Below are positions 43,001 to 51,133 of a stretch of DNA of 64,000 nt, piece by piece. The DNA is from a virus. The stretch spans positions 1 to 64,000 of IMG/VR virus record IMGVR_UViG_3300044797_000394, one strand, 5' to 3'. Both the position numbers and the translations under genes were made by a program. Position 1 is the stretch's first letter; each line of letters opens with the position of its first letter. The notes under the pieces were generated by a model. The model did no database searches. It was not told where the DNA came from and saw nothing but the letters and a program-made list of their open reading frames with translations.

Positions 43001-45193
43001 GGGGTTTCCGACACGGCCACCACGTCCGACTCCCTGACGAACTATATCAATGCTACGGGAACCTCGTCCGTTTTGGCTGACTCTAGTGTCACGGCTAACG
43101 TCAATGCTGAACTACATCAGTCGGTTTCCGACACGATTGCAATTTCGGATCAGGCGGGTTCGATTGTTGTTTTGAATGCGAACGTCTCTGACACGGTGAC
43201 CACCAAGGACTCCCTGGTTACCGTGATTGTTGCGTCTGGGGCCACGAGTCTCAATGGTTCGGCGACCACTACGGCTTCCGCGACGGCCAAGTACTATCCG
43301 TCTGCTTCGGATTCGATGACAACGAGCGACAAGCTCAAGGTCAGTCGAGGAGTTCACGAGACCCTCACGGATAGTTTCGAGACTCTTACGGACTCGGACA
43401 ACGTTGCTGCATTGTACGCGCCGTTCCAAACGATTAGCGGGACCGCAACCGTCGACCTCATCGCCTCGACGATGCTCATCTCGGTGCAGTTCCAGAAGCT
43501 CGAGGGGACGGTTGCCCTGACGAATGGTTCTGCAACGGTTACTGGAACCGGTACGAGTTTCCTGAACCTGTACATCGGCCAGTCCCTAACTTTCCGAGAG
43601 GGTTCGCCGGCTGCAACAGGTACTTACTACATCCAGTCAATCTCCAGTGAAACGTCTCTCACCTTGAGCACGTCCTACACGGGAACGACCTCGACTGGTG
43701 CTTCCCTTTACCAGGGTATTACGTGCCGAGGTGAGTGTTATGTCCAGGGCTTCGTTGAACCCGCCAATTGGATTGAGGGTCTTACGTACGGTCTTTCCTA
43801 CGTTGAGGCTAACATCGGCCTCATCATTGCCCTTAGCCCCGTCGATGGTGGGGATATTGGTGCTGGCGGTTCGTCGACCCTTACGGGTGATGTCGAGTAC
43901 ACGAATCACATTTCTGGTTCGACGTCTGGCTCCTGCAATGTAACCGAACTCAGCAATCTCAATGAGACTGCCACGGGTACGTTTACGCTAACGAATGGGA
44001 CCGCAGTGGTTGCTGGAGTCGGAACTTCCTTCACGACCCAACTATACGCGAGTGAAATACTTCAATTCTACGGCGGCACAGCCCCAGGCGGATCGGGATA
44101 CTATCTCATTGAATCCATCCAGAACGACACAACTCTGACCCTCGACAGGGTTTATGCGGGAGCCGACGTCTCTGGCGCTACCGGTCAGCTCTATGGTGGT
44201 ATCAGGAAGATCTGGGCTCCCAGCCTCAATACGGTGGACGGGTTCGCGACCGTGTCCGGCGACGCGGAGTTTGACAACCATATTGCGGGTTCTATTACCG
44301 GCATGGCCACGGCCATAATGGGTCCTGGCAATCAGTATTACGGGGACAATCCATGTGAAGCCGATGGTGTCGGTACCATTACTGGAAATGCGGAATATGC
44401 AAATCACATTTCTGGGGCAGTTACGGGTCTTTCGACCACTGGGGTCAGAGAACAGGTCGTTCAAAGCATTGCCTCGGCTGGCTACGGTACCTCTTACCTT
44501 ACGGGCCTCCTTGGTGGAGCCGTATTCGGACAGGGCTTCTCCGAGTCCGGGTGTATCGTTGGTGGAAATGTCATCTACCAGCAGGCGGCGGGCTACGTCA
44601 ACATTGAGGCATACGCCACTCTCACGGTTGAAGCTATTACCAATGTAACCGGTCAATCGGCCATTACGGCAAACTCTACAGTTACAGCCAATATCGGTGC
44701 CAACTATAAGACAGACACCGCGACCGTCACGGCCAACTCCTCGATCACTGCAAACGGTACTAAGACTCTCAATGTCTCCTCGACGGTCACCGCCAACTCC
44801 GTGTGCGTGCCCAATAGCTATGCGATTAACGTCAATCATCGCGAGACCCTTTCGGATGCGGTTTCGACCAGTGATTCCCTCACGATCTTCGTCCACGGTC
44901 ACGATACGTCCACAATCGATGCCAACTCTACGATCATCGCGTCCGCAACGACCACAATTGGAGTCGGTGCCAACATTACGTCGAACTCCGAGTGCGTTGC
45001 CGACTACGCTATCCCCATCGATGCCGCAGGAGAGTCGGACGGTTCCTGTGACGTCACCGGGAACGTCGAATTCGTTTCTAATCTAATGGGAACAGTGTAT
45101 GGCACGTCAACCGTCACAGGATTCGCCACGGTCTTCGATACAGAAATTGGTGGTCCCAAAGACATATCCAGAAATTATGTGACAAATCAATGA
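37073..45193 (+). CDS. 2,706-aa fibre with a 20-residue repeat shaft
   Basis: GTG start. Residues about 1-245 form a LamG/concanavalin-like domain (YGFTICMFINMQ, QWYFVGMTMS, IGSISGLKMWLEALPIA, YGYWPFTRETDLN). From 37,860 to 38,990 are recurring beta modules, one pair nested (37,994-38,413). Residues about 680-2,100 are a Ser/Asp/Thr-rich array of 20-residue units (SDTITISDSLTA type) without any indel. The rest has two further modules (43,505-43,710; 43,972-44,190), Gly-rich sandwich stretches with an EY/F-x-N-H-I-x-G motif, and a degenerate return of the repeat (TVTANSSITAN, ETLSDAVSTSDSLT) near 44,660-45,010. It has almost no lysine in the array. It is probably a very long, thin fibre or adhesin on the virion. 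Its stop overlaps the next start (ATGA). Confidence 0.82.
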   Translation: MSLYLSGGAGGLVATPSPALISSNGYGFTICMFINMQHFQSLNNNGSGAPYAYLFQMASTASGSTIALVIEGSAGAAGSPGLLTLAVGDPTSTVVTTSGSTVSLQNNQWYFVGMTMSAYTASTVVTIFAKAVGTPTSSLSYYTNTTIPQVLGQTFCLGINYNYGAYTYTNTFQNTFIGSISGLKMWLEALPIAAIERESEQLSPTYDNLNTLYGYWPFTRETDLNNQAPNFYNVEFALRPFAGTSATYTLLGNGSGFSIVSLQNSVTNGSTTVTPTAPTTILSWNYNYLNQLYPGQIVSFSSQSSIAGTAALTYGSTTVTGTSTSFSTLLAVGQPISFSTGPGTIGGTVTVTNGSATVTGSGTSFTTTLVVGQTVTFSGGASSGSSSTASGTYVIAAIASTTSLTLTTNYASATTIGALLSVGIYTIASISSNTALTLTTPYQGSPSTIPGTVALTNGSATVTGTSTSFTTNLAAGQSITFSGGSPTASGTYVIQSISSTTSLTLTTNYTSSANTSGVSVTPLGPVGVTVSPLYTIAAIYNCSCGINANGTTTLTASNTVGGVGAVDTGDFTHLFPGQTVTLYYESETATGTYTISSINSSTSMTMTTTVPTNSGYTMGNGQLTLAQPYTGTTATTANINTSANTATQGADPPVPYYAKLPRRRQPLQKQRTYGAISTSDSITISDSLSPSAGHHISVSDTIAVSDSLAVGRNNSIPLADTLTCTDSVTAHPNKVAASSLSASSSFTASALAQHNPSLSDTISISDSLSSIIVLSVSVSDTVSVTDSLSIDANHIQSLSDTISATDSLSAQANRVISLSDTISTTDSVTCITTVHRSVSDTVTYTDSLTAYANHTAASSLSGSASVSASALAQHKASLSDTVSATDSVTATVVLNANVSDTITYSDTASAIAIREVAASLTANSTCSARSNSNYLNPVSDTVTFSDSLSVVLSGIPSLSDTITCTDSLTTDASYQAFAVIDGTDSLLAAITADHVESLSDTVTISDSLSTTLTIYKNVSDTVTISDSLQTDANHQVQASLTASSSVSASITAHDAASVSDSVSISDSVTSVIIVHANVSDTVTYSDTLETDANFTATSTIDADASVSASVTASHVETLSDTITVSDILTAVVVIQANISDTITSTDSLQAVASHTGTSTIDGTSSVSASITAHDSGSVTDTISISDSLTAVIVVYESPSDTITYADSIQTDANFTAHSNLNGSSSLTAAATADDELHLSDTISATDSVSAIVVAYEALSDSISTSDFLSTSANHAVSASIDGDSSITARSNSNYPTSVSDTISIYDSLTAQVVLTVSVSDSVSISDSLTSTADYEASAMLDGSDSFVAAITADHIITISDSITSSDSLTAQVVLTVSVSDTTTYEDSLTSFASFEAASAISASSTLTASVTADDELHLSDTISISDSLTAVIVINENLSDSVSYTDSLQTDAAYFVVSTISADSSVTANATGEDELHLSDTISITDSVSSVVVFTESLSDTISLTDFLQTSADVHATATLDGSASLSASVTGDDEIHLSDTVTITDSVTGIVVLHESVSDSVTTSDSLTADASFTASATLDGSSSLTANVTADDYVYLSDVITITDSATGIVVFHESLSDTIGCSDSLTADANFTVAASLNGTSSVTASSNAYEEVDISDSISITDTASAIVVLHETLSDTITSSDYLYTDANFTASSSINGDSTVTASATANLRESLSDTVTTSDSLTVLSVITQNISDTISISDSLTGTSSYEASAMLDGSDSFVAAITADHIEPISDTITISDSFSSVIVAYENLSDSVAYSDSLSSSASFGTDASLSASSSVTANATDEDEARLSDTITISDSLVAVIVVNEQLSDTITPTDSLNTSASFEVTASLNASASVTASPLADDEIHASDTITVTDSLTAVIVIYENLSDSVSISDSIQTDANFTANASITADSSLTARQNSNYFENVSDDFTVSDSLAVVHTVVEGVSDTATTSDSLTNYINATGTSSVLADSSVTANVNAELHQSVSDTIAISDQAGSIVVLNANVSDTVTTKDSLVTVIVASGATSLNGSATTTASATAKYYPSASDSMTTSDKLKVSRGVHETLTDSFETLTDSDNVAALYAPFQTISGTATVDLIASTMLISVQFQKLEGTVALTNGSATVTGTGTSFLNLYIGQSLTFREGSPAATGTYYIQSISSETSLTLSTSYTGTTSTGASLYQGITCRGECYVQGFVEPANWIEGLTYGLSYVEANIGLIIALSPVDGGDIGAGGSSTLTGDVEYTNHISGSTSGSCNVTELSNLNETATGTFTLTNGTAVVAGVGTSFTTQLYASEILQFYGGTAPGGSGYYLIESIQNDTTLTLDRVYAGADVSGATGQLYGGIRKIWAPSLNTVDGFATVSGDAEFDNHIAGSITGMATAIMGPGNQYYGDNPCEADGVGTITGNAEYANHISGAVTGLSTTGVREQVVQSIASAGYGTSYLTGLLGGAVFGQGFSESGCIVGGNVIYQQAAGYVNIEAYATLTVEAITNVTGQSAITANSTVTANIGANYKTDTATVTANSSITANGTKTLNVSSTVTANSVCVPNSYAINVNHRETLSDAVSTSDSLTIFVHGHDTSTIDANSTIIASATTTIGVGANITSNSECVADYAIPIDAAGESDGSCDVTGNVEFVSNLMGTVYGTSTVTGFATVFDTEIGGPKDISRNYVTNQ
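37994..38620 (+). repeat. Nested and tandem beta modules in the giant fibre
   Basis: An outer module starts GTAALTYGSTTVTGTSTSF at 37,994, is broken after ISFSTGPG by a complete inner module (GTVTVTNGSATVTGSGTSF, 38,111-38,332) and resumes GIYTIASISSNTALTLTTPY at 38,339. A further complete module follows in tandem from 38,423. The inner and tandem copies are similar at the DNA level. Confidence 0.75.
39121..43380 (+). repeat. 71 tandem 60-bp units encoding a 20-residue repeat
   Basis: From 39,121 to 43,380 every 60 bases encode one 20-residue unit in unbroken register (71 units). Two units carry SDT/SxxxSDSL (for example SDTITISDSLTAVIVVHENL-like) and a third carries a hydrophobic/Ala/Ser pattern (LDGSSSLTASVTADDEIH-like); together they form a 60-residue, 180-bp triad. 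I count 22 units of the third kind. Some units are nearly identical in DNA: 40,987-41,025 with 41,167-41,205 and 41,071-41,140 with 42,331-42,400. Confidence 0.88.
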
Positions 45194-48100
45194 GTTTCGC
45201 GGTCACAACAACCCCGGCTATAACCTCTAGGTCGATTTTCGTCGATCATGGGCCAATATCAAGACCTCCGCTTACCCTGGCGAGCGGATCGGGGGCAACC
45301 ATTCTGGACCCAGTTACGGTTGTGCTGCCCGGCGGCCTCATCACCCCGTCCATGCTCGGGCTCTACGTTACTCTGAGTGGGACGAACGTTAATGCGGGCA
45401 CGTACCGCATTGCAACGATTTTGAGCACGACGGCTGTCAAGCTCGTGTCATGCTTCTACCTTCCGGACCCAGACAATACTGACATCTCCTGGGAGGTTTT
45501 TGACCCACGTAACGGGCAAATTGCCGAGAGAGCCGATGATGTCACGGTTCTCATCAACAACGTTCAGGTTATCCCAGAACAGGTGAACGGGCTTCTTGGA
45601 CAGATCATTCTGACGAATCCCCCAAACCCGGGAGATGATGTCAAAGTCTCCTATTCTTGGATTGAGAACCCTACGGTTGATTTTCGCTCGTTGAATAGTC
45701 CTGCGTTTCGCTTGAATTCCTGGAACCGTGACGTGGGATATGCCGATGACGGTACAGGTCACAAATACCGCTACAACAATCAGCTCATCGTCCCCAGCAA
45801 TTACGTTCCGAGCAATTCCCAATCGACTCTTCCTCAGCCTCAACAAAGAGATCTCAAGTACCGTGCCTACGAGCGGGCGTACACTGCGGTTTTGAACGAT
45901 CCGAACCTTCTTGTTCTGAATTCACCCCTTCACAAGATCGCATACCCGCCCCTTTCAAGGGAAGTGACCTCGACCTTCGTTTCTTACGGGGCGACGGCCC
46001 TTCCCGAAAACGATCCGATTGCCCCGTGGGATCGAACAGGTACGGGCACAACGTCTATCGCCAACAGCCTTCTGACTGTCACGAAGACTGTGGCTGGTCC
46101 CTTTCCAAATGGGCGGGTGCTATTTTGGACGCGTCAAGTCGATCTCACTTTTCAGCATGTCTTTGCAGCTACATGGCGAAATTACATCACGATCGCTACG
46201 ACAACTGAAGGAGTTTTCACGGGCATTGCGGCGGGTTACTCGGATTCATCCAAAGCCATTGTTCTCGGGTACCTTACGAGCGGGGGTGTCAATCAGATTG
46301 GACTCCTCGTATCGGGGGGTGGAAATGACCCGTCGGTTATTACAGCTTGGAGTGGGGGAATTTCAAACGGAAGTCCAACGGGCTCCCCCGCTACGTTGGA
46401 CTGGACCGTTATCCACAGCTACCGACTCTTTCGGGATCCGTCAGGAAACATCTCTGTTTACCTGGATGGAGACGTTACGCCTACGCTTCAAGTTCTGGAG
46501 AGCCAACTCCCTGCACTTGAGGAGCTCACGGCACCGTTCAATCAGCTCCAGGGCGTTTTCTTTGGGTCGATGTCCTATGAGTCGGTCAACACCTCTCTAT
46601 GGGATTTCGTCAAGTACGACATCATTCCGACGAACCCTCTTCAGACAGCACCATCTGTCTTCGTGAGCTATGAGGGTACGACCACCCCAGAGGCGGCGTC
46701 TCAACCGTGGACGCCCATAGGGTACGCGGGCACGGAAACTCTCCTCTCAACCGCTCTTGCTAAGTCTCTGATTATCGATTCGACGAGCGCTACGACAACA
46801 AGCGTTGAGAGCCAAGTCGGACTCATAGGCGGAGATTTCCGAGGGTATGACCGCATCGAACCACTTTTGTCGATCTCCTCGGACGTCGTCCTCGACGTTT
46901 CTGTGCAACTTCGAACCTTCACCCATGGGATTTCGCCGAACTCAGTAATGGCGGCCATTGATGACGGTAACCGAGTCATTCAGTTGTGCTTCTTTCCAGA
47001 CCAGTCGTCGCCCCTATTCAGTTACGGTGGCCGAACTCTTCCCACTCAGTTCCAGCCCTACACATGGTCTTCCATGGGTTCCCAGACTGGAGCCATGTAC
47101 GGTCGTACCCTAAGGATCACGGATTCCAGCTCATCGGACGGACTCCTCTACTATATCGACGACACGGCTCCCCCCACGGCGAGTAACCGTGTCGTTGGGG
47201 CTGCCAACGACTACATCCTCGAGTTTCGTGTTCTGGTTCGGGCCTTTACGGTCGACCCCGGTCCGACAAGTTTCTGTGGCGTCAATGCGGACATTTATGA
47301 CGGTGCACGGTCCCTTGGCGTGATGCTCACGCAGTTCAGCGGTGTTCCAAATGTTACTCTGCACTCGGATGGTGTTGCCGTTCAGTCCTTCCCTTTCGAT
47401 TGGAACGACGGAAACGAGCACACCTACAGAATGGTGAAGAGCACGTCGGGAAACCTCGTGAGCTTGTTCATCGATACGGTCTACATAGGGTCCACGACAT
47501 ATGCGAACTTCTCCGCACCCGGAGCTGGACTCGTAGGGGTCATCAGTTTCGGTTCAACGACGCCCGCGTCCCTGGCATCCACTTCAACGGTCGACTGGAT
47601 CTACTGTAATGCTTGGAGGGTGCTGTCTTCATTTAGCAAGTTCGTCGGCATTTGGAAGGGTACGGATCCCAACTCTCTGACGGGCTATTACCTGCCCGTG
47701 TCCGCCACGGGCAGTGGAGCTCGTGTGGTAGGCAATGCACTCGAGGACCTCTCAGCAAACTTCACAGAAGCTGAGGTCCAGGTTGGTGATTCCCTCATCG
47801 TCGATGCAGGTTCCAACAAGGGCGTCTACACGGTTGCTTCCGTTGCTCAAAACGTCCTTACTTTTACGACGGTTTTTCCTGCCCAACCTTCGACGGTAGA
47901 CTATCGTATCGCAATTCAAGTAGACTGGACGCAAAATCACCGTTATCGTATTGTCAGAGATCCCTCAGGAGGCATTTCCGTGCTCCTGGACACGACCGCC
48001 ACGCCTCTTATCCGTGCGGGGTACTCCAATGTTCCCCAGAGCCTCTTGGGAGTTCCACGGGTCATTAACGGAGCCTTACCGTCGATTGTGTTTGGAGCCT

Positions 48101-49098
48101 TTGATCCGACCAACATATCTCAGACGGCGTGGAATTTCGTTAGGTACGGAATCACGAGCTCCCCTTCTGCTACAAGGATCGTCCCTCCGCACCAGAACTT
48201 GAATCAGCGAAACGTCATTGCGTCGCCCGAGCACCTTTTCACGAACATCCCCCATACGCACACGGACTTTTGGAGTAGTTCGACGGGCATTCCGCCAGAA
48301 ATAGCGCCTGACTTTCTCGAGAATCCAGGACTCATTGCGTTTACGTTGCTCAACGAAGGGACTCCGCTTGTACCTCAGACCCAAACTTTCGAGGTTCGAC
48401 GCCCGACGGTTGTCAACGTTCCCGTAGCGGGTCTCAACACTCCAGGTGAGGTCCTCAATTCTCAAGCTTTTACCCTGAACAATTCGGAGTACAAGACTAC
48501 CCTGGTTGTACCCAACGACGTTCTTTACAACAGTTTGCAAGTGATTGAGCACGATACTGGAGTTACCGGTCTGATCGCTCCCTTCAAGGATCATGTGAAG
48601 AGCTTCGACACCATCACCCTCCAGAATGAGGTTTGCCTGACTTACGACGCGTCGACTCTTCCTGAGGATGACACGACCTCTGCTTCCCCATGGAGTTTTG
48701 AGGCGGATGACCCGTCTTTCGTCACGAAGACAACGTTCTCTGGGACTCTCACTTATGGAACAACTGGCAGCACACGAACGTCGTATTCGAACCGAACGCC
48801 TCTCCTCAACTCTACCGGGCTTATTACCCAGGTCACGTACACTCTCAAACTACTAGCTGATGCCACGTTTGGCCTGGGAGACACCCAGGTTCGATTTGGC
48901 ATCACCTCTTCTGGTGTGTCCCTCGCCTTGGGCTTCGTAACACTACCTTCAGGTGAGCGTTACGTCCTCGTTTTTGACCAAAACTCGGGTCAGGTTGTCG
49001 GGGGTCGCAGGTTCGACTTTTTGGACGGAAACAGCCACCAGTACAGGCTTCTCCGGGACCCCACAAAGGGCACGTTCAGTGTCTTTATCGATAGTTGA
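45190..49098 (+). CDS. Multi-LamG fibre protein with truncated last domain
   Basis: 1302 aa, ATGA overlap with the giant fibre gene. After an N-terminal domain (to about residue 245; a V-x-V-x-I-N-N-V-x-V element and SYSWIENPTVDF), it contains lectin-like jelly rolls marked by the strand pair H-x-Y-R-L/I/M-x-R/K-x-x-x-G-x-x-S/V-x-x-L/F-D: HSYRLFRDPSGNISVYLDG (about 417), HTYRMVKSTSGNLVSLFID (about 743), HRYRIVRDPSGGISVLLDT (about 917) and HQYRLLRDPTKGTFSVFID (about 1283). A beta module interrupts the third (about 47,695-47,925). The fourth ends at the stop right after that strand and lacks the last 45-60 residues of the fold. Likely a carbohydrate-binding fibre. Confidence 0.78.
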   Translation: MSFAVTTTPAITSRSIFVDHGPISRPPLTLASGSGATILDPVTVVLPGGLITPSMLGLYVTLSGTNVNAGTYRIATILSTTAVKLVSCFYLPDPDNTDISWEVFDPRNGQIAERADDVTVLINNVQVIPEQVNGLLGQIILTNPPNPGDDVKVSYSWIENPTVDFRSLNSPAFRLNSWNRDVGYADDGTGHKYRYNNQLIVPSNYVPSNSQSTLPQPQQRDLKYRAYERAYTAVLNDPNLLVLNSPLHKIAYPPLSREVTSTFVSYGATALPENDPIAPWDRTGTGTTSIANSLLTVTKTVAGPFPNGRVLFWTRQVDLTFQHVFAATWRNYITIATTTEGVFTGIAAGYSDSSKAIVLGYLTSGGVNQIGLLVSGGGNDPSVITAWSGGISNGSPTGSPATLDWTVIHSYRLFRDPSGNISVYLDGDVTPTLQVLESQLPALEELTAPFNQLQGVFFGSMSYESVNTSLWDFVKYDIIPTNPLQTAPSVFVSYEGTTTPEAASQPWTPIGYAGTETLLSTALAKSLIIDSTSATTTSVESQVGLIGGDFRGYDRIEPLLSISSDVVLDVSVQLRTFTHGISPNSVMAAIDDGNRVIQLCFFPDQSSPLFSYGGRTLPTQFQPYTWSSMGSQTGAMYGRTLRITDSSSSDGLLYYIDDTAPPTASNRVVGAANDYILEFRVLVRAFTVDPGPTSFCGVNADIYDGARSLGVMLTQFSGVPNVTLHSDGVAVQSFPFDWNDGNEHTYRMVKSTSGNLVSLFIDTVYIGSTTYANFSAPGAGLVGVISFGSTTPASLASTSTVDWIYCNAWRVLSSFSKFVGIWKGTDPNSLTGYYLPVSATGSGARVVGNALEDLSANFTEAEVQVGDSLIVDAGSNKGVYTVASVAQNVLTFTTVFPAQPSTVDYRIAIQVDWTQNHRYRIVRDPSGGISVLLDTTATPLIRAGYSNVPQSLLGVPRVINGALPSIVFGAFDPTNISQTAWNFVRYGITSSPSATRIVPPHQNLNQRNVIASPEHLFTNIPHTHTDFWSSSTGIPPEIAPDFLENPGLIAFTLLNEGTPLVPQTQTFEVRRPTVVNVPVAGLNTPGEVLNSQAFTLNNSEYKTTLVVPNDVLYNSLQVIEHDTGVTGLIAPFKDHVKSFDTITLQNEVCLTYDASTLPEDDTTSASPWSFEADDPSFVTKTTFSGTLTYGTTGSTRTSYSNRTPLLNSTGLITQVTYTLKLLADATFGLGDTQVRFGITSSGVSLALGFVTLPSGERYVLVFDQNSGQVVGGRRFDFLDGNSHQYRLLRDPTKGTFSVFIDS

Positions 49099-49110
49099 GG
49101 TTAGTGAGAT

Positions 49111-51084
49111 ATGTCGGACCATCCCGTAACCGCAACCGTCAATGCCACCTCTACCGTTGAGGCGATCCCCTCTGAAGGCGGCATCTTCGTAGGTGACTCG
49201 ACTTTTAATGCGCAATCGATTGTCCACACTTTTGCGAATTTGCCAACGGACACGGTACCCATTGGTGAGGCTCTTTCGGTTGGACTGGACCATCCCGTTG
49301 AGGGGGCCGCCTACTCTTCTTCGAATGTCGTCGCAACTGCCATTAAAAATGCCGAGGATTACCCTCCTTTCGGGGTCCTCACTGCCGTTTCGTTGAGTCC
49401 CACCCTCATTGAGGTTCGGTTCAACGCCGAGCTCGAGTCAGAGTTCGCCCCACTCATTGACGCGTCGAATTATTCGATACCAGGTCTCACCGTTACTGGG
49501 GTCTCGGGTCTACTCGATTTTTCTGTAGAGCTCACCACCAGCACTCAGAGCGGTATTTCATACACGGTCACTGTTGCTCAGGCGTTTAGCAGTGAGGGTC
49601 AGACTCTCGACCTATCCTTGCAATCGGCTTCTTTCGTGGGGACAGCACCATCCTCGACGATGACTGCAATTGCAGTGTCCCCGACGAAGGTTCGACTCGT
49701 GTTTGGCACTACGATGAGTGCTTCGGGACTCAGTACTGTTACGAATTACTCGGTTCAAAACCTGTTCGATGGTCCTCTTACAATCATTTCCGCTACTCCA
49801 GAGCAGTTGTTGAATCCGACGTCGGTCGCTCTTGTTCTCAGCTCAAGTACTCCTCTCATTACGCAAAATACGTATCAGGTGACGGTAACTGGCATCACCA
49901 CGGCCGGGTCTCTCCCGATCGTCCCAAGCACGGTTACGTTTCACTGGGTTGACGACTGGGTACAACCCTTTGATCGTTTGGGTTTGCCGGACTCTCGACC
50001 TCTCGTCATACCTTTTTCGAACTTTATGCCGGGTGGTCCACTTGGCATACCCGACGGGCAGGTCTTTTTCTCGCCAGCACTTGATTACCCGGTTTCCAAT
50101 TCGACGATTCAAGTTGAGGACATTTCGGTCTGCACGTATGCATTCGATACGTATGAGTTCCCCCAGACTGTAGATCCTCCTGTTCTGTACACGTACGCCC
50201 CAAGCACGGCTTCTAGTACCGTACTCGGACCTCTTTTTTCTCTGGTCCGTACCTCCACCGTGACCCTCACGAACGGTTCAGCCGTTGTGACGGGATCCGA
50301 CTTCAATTCATTCGTTCCAGGTCAAACGATTACATTCAGTGGGGGCACTCCAACCGCGTACGGTACGTACATCATTGCATCGATCCTAGACGATATGCAG
50401 TTGACCCTCTCATCGATATACATAGGGTCATCCAGCGCGGGCGCCTTGGCGATGACTGATACTCTGGCCAAAAACACGGTGCTGTGGGCTCCGTTTCCGA
50501 GAAACTTCGAGGTTCAAATTGAGCTCAGTAACTCGGGAGAGTACCAGAACGATGTCGTTCCGCTTGTGAACGACACGAGCTGCTCACTCTGTATCAAACA
50601 GATCTGGAACCCCCTTTACGTCTCGCTTTTGAACGATCCTCAGTGGGTCATGTTCAAAAGTGGGGGGTCAAAAGAGGCGGCAAGCTCCCGAATTTTTGGC
50701 GGTTCTCAGATTAATGCCAACGCTAGAGCTCTGACTAGTGTAGGGGCGGATCTGAATGGAGACGCAGGTATGAGGAGCGGGTTCGGTTATGATGCGGAAG
50801 CGGCTGTCACGGCTGAGTCCAACATCTTGACGGGTATCAGTGGGGACGCCCAAGTCGAGGCGGATTCCTCAATTTCCGCCTTCAGCTCTCTTGTGCACCC
50901 TGCGAGCGCTGAAATGGCGTCGGGTTCGTATGTGGAGGCTCGGGCCAACCAGCCGTTCCCAACCCCGCCCTACGTATTCATTTGTGCTGACCTTTTGAAC
51001 CCATCGAACCTTCCTGGGATTGCCAGTCAGATTCTTATTCTCAAGGCTCAGCTTATGGCTGGTTCCTCAGCCTCGGCCCCTTGA
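49111..51084 (+). CDS. Ig-like fibre protein with one beta module
   Basis: 657 aa. Two SbsA-type Ig-like domains occupy about residues 85-285 (VSLSPTLIEVRFNAELES and IAVSPTKVRLVFGTTMSA start equivalent strands; DASNYSIPGLTVTG and VTNYSVQNLFDGPLT follow). A middle region (about 290-380) has a sandwich with an F-S-P-A-L-D-Y-P-V-S element. One recurring module (STVTLTNGSAVVTGSDF ... GTYIIASILDDMQLTLSS) is at about 50,250-50,465. The last 160 residues include Ala/Ser-rich repeats (DAQVEADSSISAF) and a final helix ILILKAQLMAG. Position suggests a peripheral fibre protein. Confidence 0.72.
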   Translation: MSDHPVTATVNATSTVEAIPSEGGIFVGDSTFNAQSIVHTFANLPTDTVPIGEALSVGLDHPVEGAAYSSSNVVATAIKNAEDYPPFGVLTAVSLSPTLIEVRFNAELESEFAPLIDASNYSIPGLTVTGVSGLLDFSVELTTSTQSGISYTVTVAQAFSSEGQTLDLSLQSASFVGTAPSSTMTAIAVSPTKVRLVFGTTMSASGLSTVTNYSVQNLFDGPLTIISATPEQLLNPTSVALVLSSSTPLITQNTYQVTVTGITTAGSLPIVPSTVTFHWVDDWVQPFDRLGLPDSRPLVIPFSNFMPGGPLGIPDGQVFFSPALDYPVSNSTIQVEDISVCTYAFDTYEFPQTVDPPVLYTYAPSTASSTVLGPLFSLVRTSTVTLTNGSAVVTGSDFNSFVPGQTITFSGGTPTAYGTYIIASILDDMQLTLSSIYIGSSSAGALAMTDTLAKNTVLWAPFPRNFEVQIELSNSGEYQNDVVPLVNDTSCSLCIKQIWNPLYVSLLNDPQWVMFKSGGSKEAASSRIFGGSQINANARALTSVGADLNGDAGMRSGFGYDAEAAVTAESNILTGISGDAQVEADSSISAFSSLVHPASAEMASGSYVEARANQPFPTPPYVFICADLLNPSNLPGIASQILILKAQLMAGSSASAP

Positions 51085-51133
51085 GGGTTCTTCTTATGAC
51101 TCAACATCGAGTGATACCAACGGAGAGATGGAC

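Noticed and set aside
39121-43380. Possible CRISPR array because of the regular 60-base period
   Set aside because: Units are diverged, all in one open reading frame, with no identical repeats separated by unique spacers and no cas genes.
51020-51133. Start of the 51,134 gene inside the previous gene (51,020)
   Set aside because: This upstream part overlaps the end of the 49,111 gene by 65 bases with no ribosome site, while GGAG is well placed for ATG 51,134.
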